Positions 6,150-7,917 of a stretch of 7,917 nt of DNA are shown here, piece after piece. The stretch lies in NCBI GenBank assembly GCA_035648595.1, contig DASRLH010000379.1, forward strand, positions 1 to 7,917. The letters are read 5' to 3'. Each line of letters starts with the position of its first letter. Position 1 is the stretch's first letter. A program made the translations under genes and the position numbers. The DNA is from RYN-428 sp035648595. GTDB lineage: Bacteria > Planctomycetota > Phycisphaerae > Tepidisphaerales > Tepidisphaeraceae. The notes under the pieces are model-generated. The model was not told the DNA's origin. It worked only from the letters and a program-made list of their open reading frames with translations, and made no database searches.

Positions 6150-6341
6150 TCACGATATCAATCCCGAAATGCGGCGCAGCTCGGCGAGGAAACCCTTCCT
6201 CCCCGCTGGTGTGGATCGGTCAAACCTGTAACCGGCGACGCGGCGCAACGCCTCGGCGCGCTCCAGCGAGAGCCGCTTCCGGGGAAGATTAATGACGTTG
6301 CTGCGGGCGGTCCCAACGAGCCGCGACAGGTCGCGCCTCAT
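6150..6341 (-). CDS. Small basic uncharacterised protein (63 residues)
   Basis: Not recognised. The ATG at 6341 overlaps the stop of the coiled-coil gene as ATGA (6338-6341), and GAAGGGG lies about 7 bases upstream as ribosome binding site. The product is strongly basic (many Arg, few acidic residues) and mostly helical (MRRDLSRLVGTARSNV, then LSLERAEALRRVAGYRF, then GRKGFLAELRRI). Such composition suits a small nucleic-acid-binding or RNA-binding protein, but no helix-turn-helix or other motif could be drawn. It is the last gene before the terminator at 6102-6139. Confidence 0.6.
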   Translation of the reverse strand: MRRDLSRLVGTARSNVINLPRKRLSLERAEALRRVAGYRFDRSTPAGRKGFLAELRRISGLIS

Positions 6342-6748
6342 GCCGCAACCCCTTCATCGCCTACGGCCACCATGTCAAGCTGCACCTGAGCGCGGCGGAG
6401 ATCGGCGATTCGGGCGGTCGTCTGGTCGGTGGCATGGCCGGCACGGATGGTGCGCGTGCGGGCGGCGCGGGCAGCCTCGCGAAGATCGTCAAGCCGAAGG
6501 GTTAGCGCGGTGGCGATTGCCGGCGGTGCGCCGCGCAGGATCACCGCGCCGGCTTCCTGTATCCCTCGCTCGGTATCAATACGCCGGCCGAGCGTATCGA
6601 TCGCGGTGAATGCGTCCGCCAGTTCAGCGCGGGTCCCGGCTTCGGCCCGCTCCGCCTCGTCCTGTTCCTTCAGGGCCGCGTCGCGCTCGACGGCGGCATC
6701 GGCCAGCTCGGACTCGAGTTCGGTGCGCCAAGTGTCGAAGATATTCAT
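6338..6748 (-). CDS. Coiled-coil protein of unknown function (136 residues)
   Basis: The ATG at 6748 shares one base with the TGA of the upstream gene (TGATG); an in-frame TTG directly before it is a less likely start. AGGGGTG lies about 8 bases upstream. Almost the whole protein is predicted helix: a highly charged heptad-like stretch from residue 5 to about 60 rich in Glu, Ala, Asp and Arg, a short break (GAVILRGAPP, about 66-75), and a second helix to about 120. This suits a coiled-coil phage scaffold, tail or chaperone-like protein. Its place upstream of the tape measure gene is compatible with tail assembly, but nothing specific identifies it. Confidence 0.7.
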   Translation of the reverse strand: MNIFDTWRTELESELADAAVERDAALKEQDEAERAEAGTRAELADAFTAIDTLGRRIDTERGIQEAGAVILRGAPPAIATALTLRLDDLREAARAARTRTIRAGHATDQTTARIADLRRAQVQLDMVAVGDEGVAA

Positions 6749-7452
6749 CAAAGCACCCCTGCATCCTCAAGCGTTCGCCGCCACCGGGAAAGCTCGCTCG
6801 ACGGGTCGCTTTCGGCCCCCAGCACCGCGGCGGCGCGAAGGGGAGGCAACGGATGTTCGCCTGGGAGCCATGTGAACCCGCGGTTGAGAAGGTCGATCCG
6901 GTAAGCCCGCTCTTGGTCGATCGCTGCCGCGAAATCACATGCCGCCCGGTACACTTTCAGCAATAGCTGCTGATGATGCGCGCGGGTCCGCTGCGCATGC
7001 TCAAACGAAATCCGGGCCTTGATCGCCTCGACTTTTTCACGCTGCTCGCCGACCGCAGTGAAGAGCGCGAGCTCTTGCCGGTGCAAGCGTTCCAGCTCTT
7101 CCGTCGGCGACCGTGATTGAGGAAGCTCGCCACCATCGCCGACGGCGAGTGCAATTTCGATTTTCGATTCGATGCCAGCCGGCACGATCGCAAGCTCGAC
7201 CTCGATCGCGGCCAAGCGGTGCGCCAGTTGCTTCCGCCGATCGCCGCGCTTCCCGTCGCTGTCGCCGAGCTCGACATGCTGCCGTAGGTCGAGGCGCGTG
7301 ATCGACAATTGCAGGCGCCGGTGAACGCCCTCCAGCCGAAGGAGCAGCTCCATCGCCCGCTGATATTCGGATTCGTCATCGAGCCGCGCGAGCGGAAAGT
7401 CGTCGGGGTCCGGGTCGTGAAGTTTGCGGAGGTTCATTTTCATGGTGAGCAT
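6748..7452 (-). CDS. Helical coiled-coil protein of unknown function (about 234 residues)
   Basis: Not recognised. Candidate starts are ATG at 7452, 7443 and 7437, giving products that begin MLTMKMNLRKLHDPD or shorter. None has a clear ribosome binding site, and coupling to the truncated gene overlapping it (7376-7784) is likely. The frame stays open to a further ATG at 7653, but those extra residues do not look coding and lie over the other gene. The protein is largely helical: long charged helices at roughly 20-60, 65-95 and 115-185, consistent with coiled coils, then a Pro-rich loop (WLPGEHPLPPLRAAAV) and a terminal helix. The first residues after the start are acidic (DPDPDDF). It joins the next coiled-coil gene by a 1-base overlap, so the two may form a complex. 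Confidence 0.7.
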   Translation of the reverse strand: MLTMKMNLRKLHDPDPDDFPLARLDDESEYQRAMELLLRLEGVHRRLQLSITRLDLRQHVELGDSDGKRGDRRKQLAHRLAAIEVELAIVPAGIESKIEIALAVGDGGELPQSRSPTEELERLHRQELALFTAVGEQREKVEAIKARISFEHAQRTRAHHQQLLLKVYRAACDFAAAIDQERAYRIDLLNRGFTWLPGEHPLPPLRAAAVLGAESDPSSELSRWRRTLEDAGVL

Positions 7453-7784
7453 GATCGGGGGCGGCCTGGGTATTTGAAACGGGATTTTTATACCCAGCCA
7501 AGCCTTTGAATATCTTGCGCAATGTCTCACATGCTGGCAGCTCTCCGAGGAGCAGGACATCGTAAAAATCGCCATTTCGCCCTGTAGGACGGCGCCGTAA
7601 TCGTGCGTCATCGCGCCAGCTCGATGTGCGATAATTCCGCCCGTGTTTGCCAAGGAGTTTGACCAGCGGTCGACCTTTCAGCAGCGGGTAATGGCGGCGC
7701 GCTATATCGCGCAAGAGCGCGGCTTGGCGGTCGGCATGGTCCCGAGAACGCCAGTTGCCGAGAAAGCCGATGATCTGTCCTAGG
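7376..7784 (-). pseudogene. 3' remnant of a gene cut by the IS481-family insertion
   Basis: Reading left from the CCTAGG target, a minus-strand frame is open for 135 codons to TGA at 7376-7378. Its codons favour G/C in third positions, and just inside the insertion sequence the same frame meets a stop (TAG), so the 5' part of the gene has been separated. The surviving product includes QIIGFLGNWRSRDHADRQAA, then HYPLLKGRPLVKLLGKHGRN, FYDVLLLGELPACETLRK and a polar tail. It is basic and unrecognised. The last 77 bases or so overlap the start of the following coiled-coil gene. A TTG near 7714 could still start a 112-residue fragment, but I see no ribosome binding site. It could be a chance frame, but its position at the insertion point makes a broken gene more likely. 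Confidence 0.5.
7779..7784. other. CCTAGG target hexamer at the insertion junction
   Basis: The hexamer CCTAGG directly abuts the TGTCGAAG end of the insertion sequence. IS481 is known to insert at and duplicate NCTAGN. A second CCTAGG would be expected on the far side of the element, outside the window. Confidence 0.7.
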
Positions 7785-7802
7785 TGTCGAAGCTATGAAG
7801 GT

Positions 7803-7876
7803 TGTTCATCCGGGTCGGTGGTATGAGGCTGGGGTTGCGAGACCAGCCAACCCAATGCCGGAGCCCCGGATGAACA
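7803..7876 (+). promoter_or_regulatory. Leader hairpin covering the transposase start codon
   Basis: TGTTCATCCGGG (7803-7814) pairs with CCCGGATGAACA (7865-7876), a perfect 12-base stem that includes the ATG of the transposase gene. Inside it, GGCTGG (7827-7832) pairs with CCAGCC (7843-7848). The ribosome binding site GGAG (7860-7863) lies just inside the stem. When transcribed from outside the element the structure should hide the start codon and limit transposase synthesis, a protection seen in other insertion sequences. Confidence 0.5.
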
Positions 7877-7917
7877 TGCACAAGAATGCGCGGCTGACGC
7901 CGCAAGGTCGACTCCTG
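7870..7917 (+). CDS. IS481-family transposase, N-terminal fragment (runs off the window)
   Basis: The first 16 residues, MNMHKNARLTPQGRLL, match the conserved opening (MN-x-HK-x-ARLT) of IS481-family DDE transposases. These have an N-terminal helix-turn-helix that binds the element's ends and a C-terminal rve-type catalytic domain, neither of which is in the window. The start is ATG 7870, with GGAG 6 bases upstream. Whether the rest is intact cannot be seen. Confidence 0.85.
   Translation, partial: MNMHKNARLTPQGRLL

Larger units (their letters stand above)
7785..7917 (+). mobile_element. Left end of an IS481-family insertion sequence
   Basis: The element begins TGTCGAAGCTATGAAGG next to the CCTAGG target, and carries a leader of about 85 bases and the start of a transposase gene. 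The GTTCATCCGG block in the leader and the CGGATGAAC block at the start codon match the arrangement I recall in IS481 itself. The rest of the element lies beyond the window. It is transcribed opposite to the phage genes it interrupts. Confidence 0.8.

Noticed and set aside
7453..7653. N-terminal extension of the coiled-coil gene to an ATG at 7653
   Set aside because: The extra residues lie over the truncated gene in another frame and do not continue the charged helical character of the rest of the protein.
1..7917. CRISPR array or long tandem repeats
   Set aside because: No regularly spaced repeated units were seen; the only clear internal homology is between the two cold-shock genes.

Overview
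The window looks like part of a degraded, integrated tailed-phage region (prophage) in a GC-rich proteobacterial chromosome, most likely an alphaproteobacterium. This is inferred from codon use rich in G/C at third positions, frequent GTG starts, tightly packed small genes, and an IS481-family element whose transposase begins MNMHKNARLTPQG. I cannot name the genus from the sequence.

Except for the insertion sequence at the right edge, every credible gene is on the minus strand, so the region reads from right to left. At the far right (7785-7917) is the left end of an IS481-family element. It sits beside the hexamer CCTAGG, which matches the NCTAGN target of that family, and it cuts off the 5' part of a minus-strand gene of unknown function (7376-7784). 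Next come two helical, charged, probably coiled-coil proteins and a small basic protein, each joined to the next by a 1-4 base stop/start overlap (7452 to 6150). A strong intrinsic terminator follows at 6102-6139.

Immediately after the terminator is a cold-shock-domain gene (5872-6081), with only about 20 bases between U-tract and start codon. Then come a 71-residue protein of unknown function and a second cold-shock copy (5358-5538). This second copy has lost the RNP1 motif and carries a one-base frameshift. The centrepiece is a 788-residue tail tape measure protein (2955-5321). Its C-terminal half carries a putative lysozyme-like 'P5-type' segment and a zinc D-Ala-D-Ala peptidase domain (M15 type). 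Two tiny unknown genes follow (2680-2928 and 2483-2683).

After a 123-base gap containing a hairpin and a 10-base palindrome comes a separate three-gene cassette (2359 to 244) with no obvious structural-phage role. It encodes proteins of 251, 292 and 158 residues, linked by a 4-base overlap and an 8-base gap, in a stretch whose G+C is locally lower than in the tail genes. This is the best candidate for an undescribed accessory ('moron') system.

The left 243 bases have no supported gene. The two most interesting leads are the three-gene cassette and the cold-shock genes sitting behind RNA hairpins next to the tail gene, which would suit an RNA-chaperone antitermination circuit.
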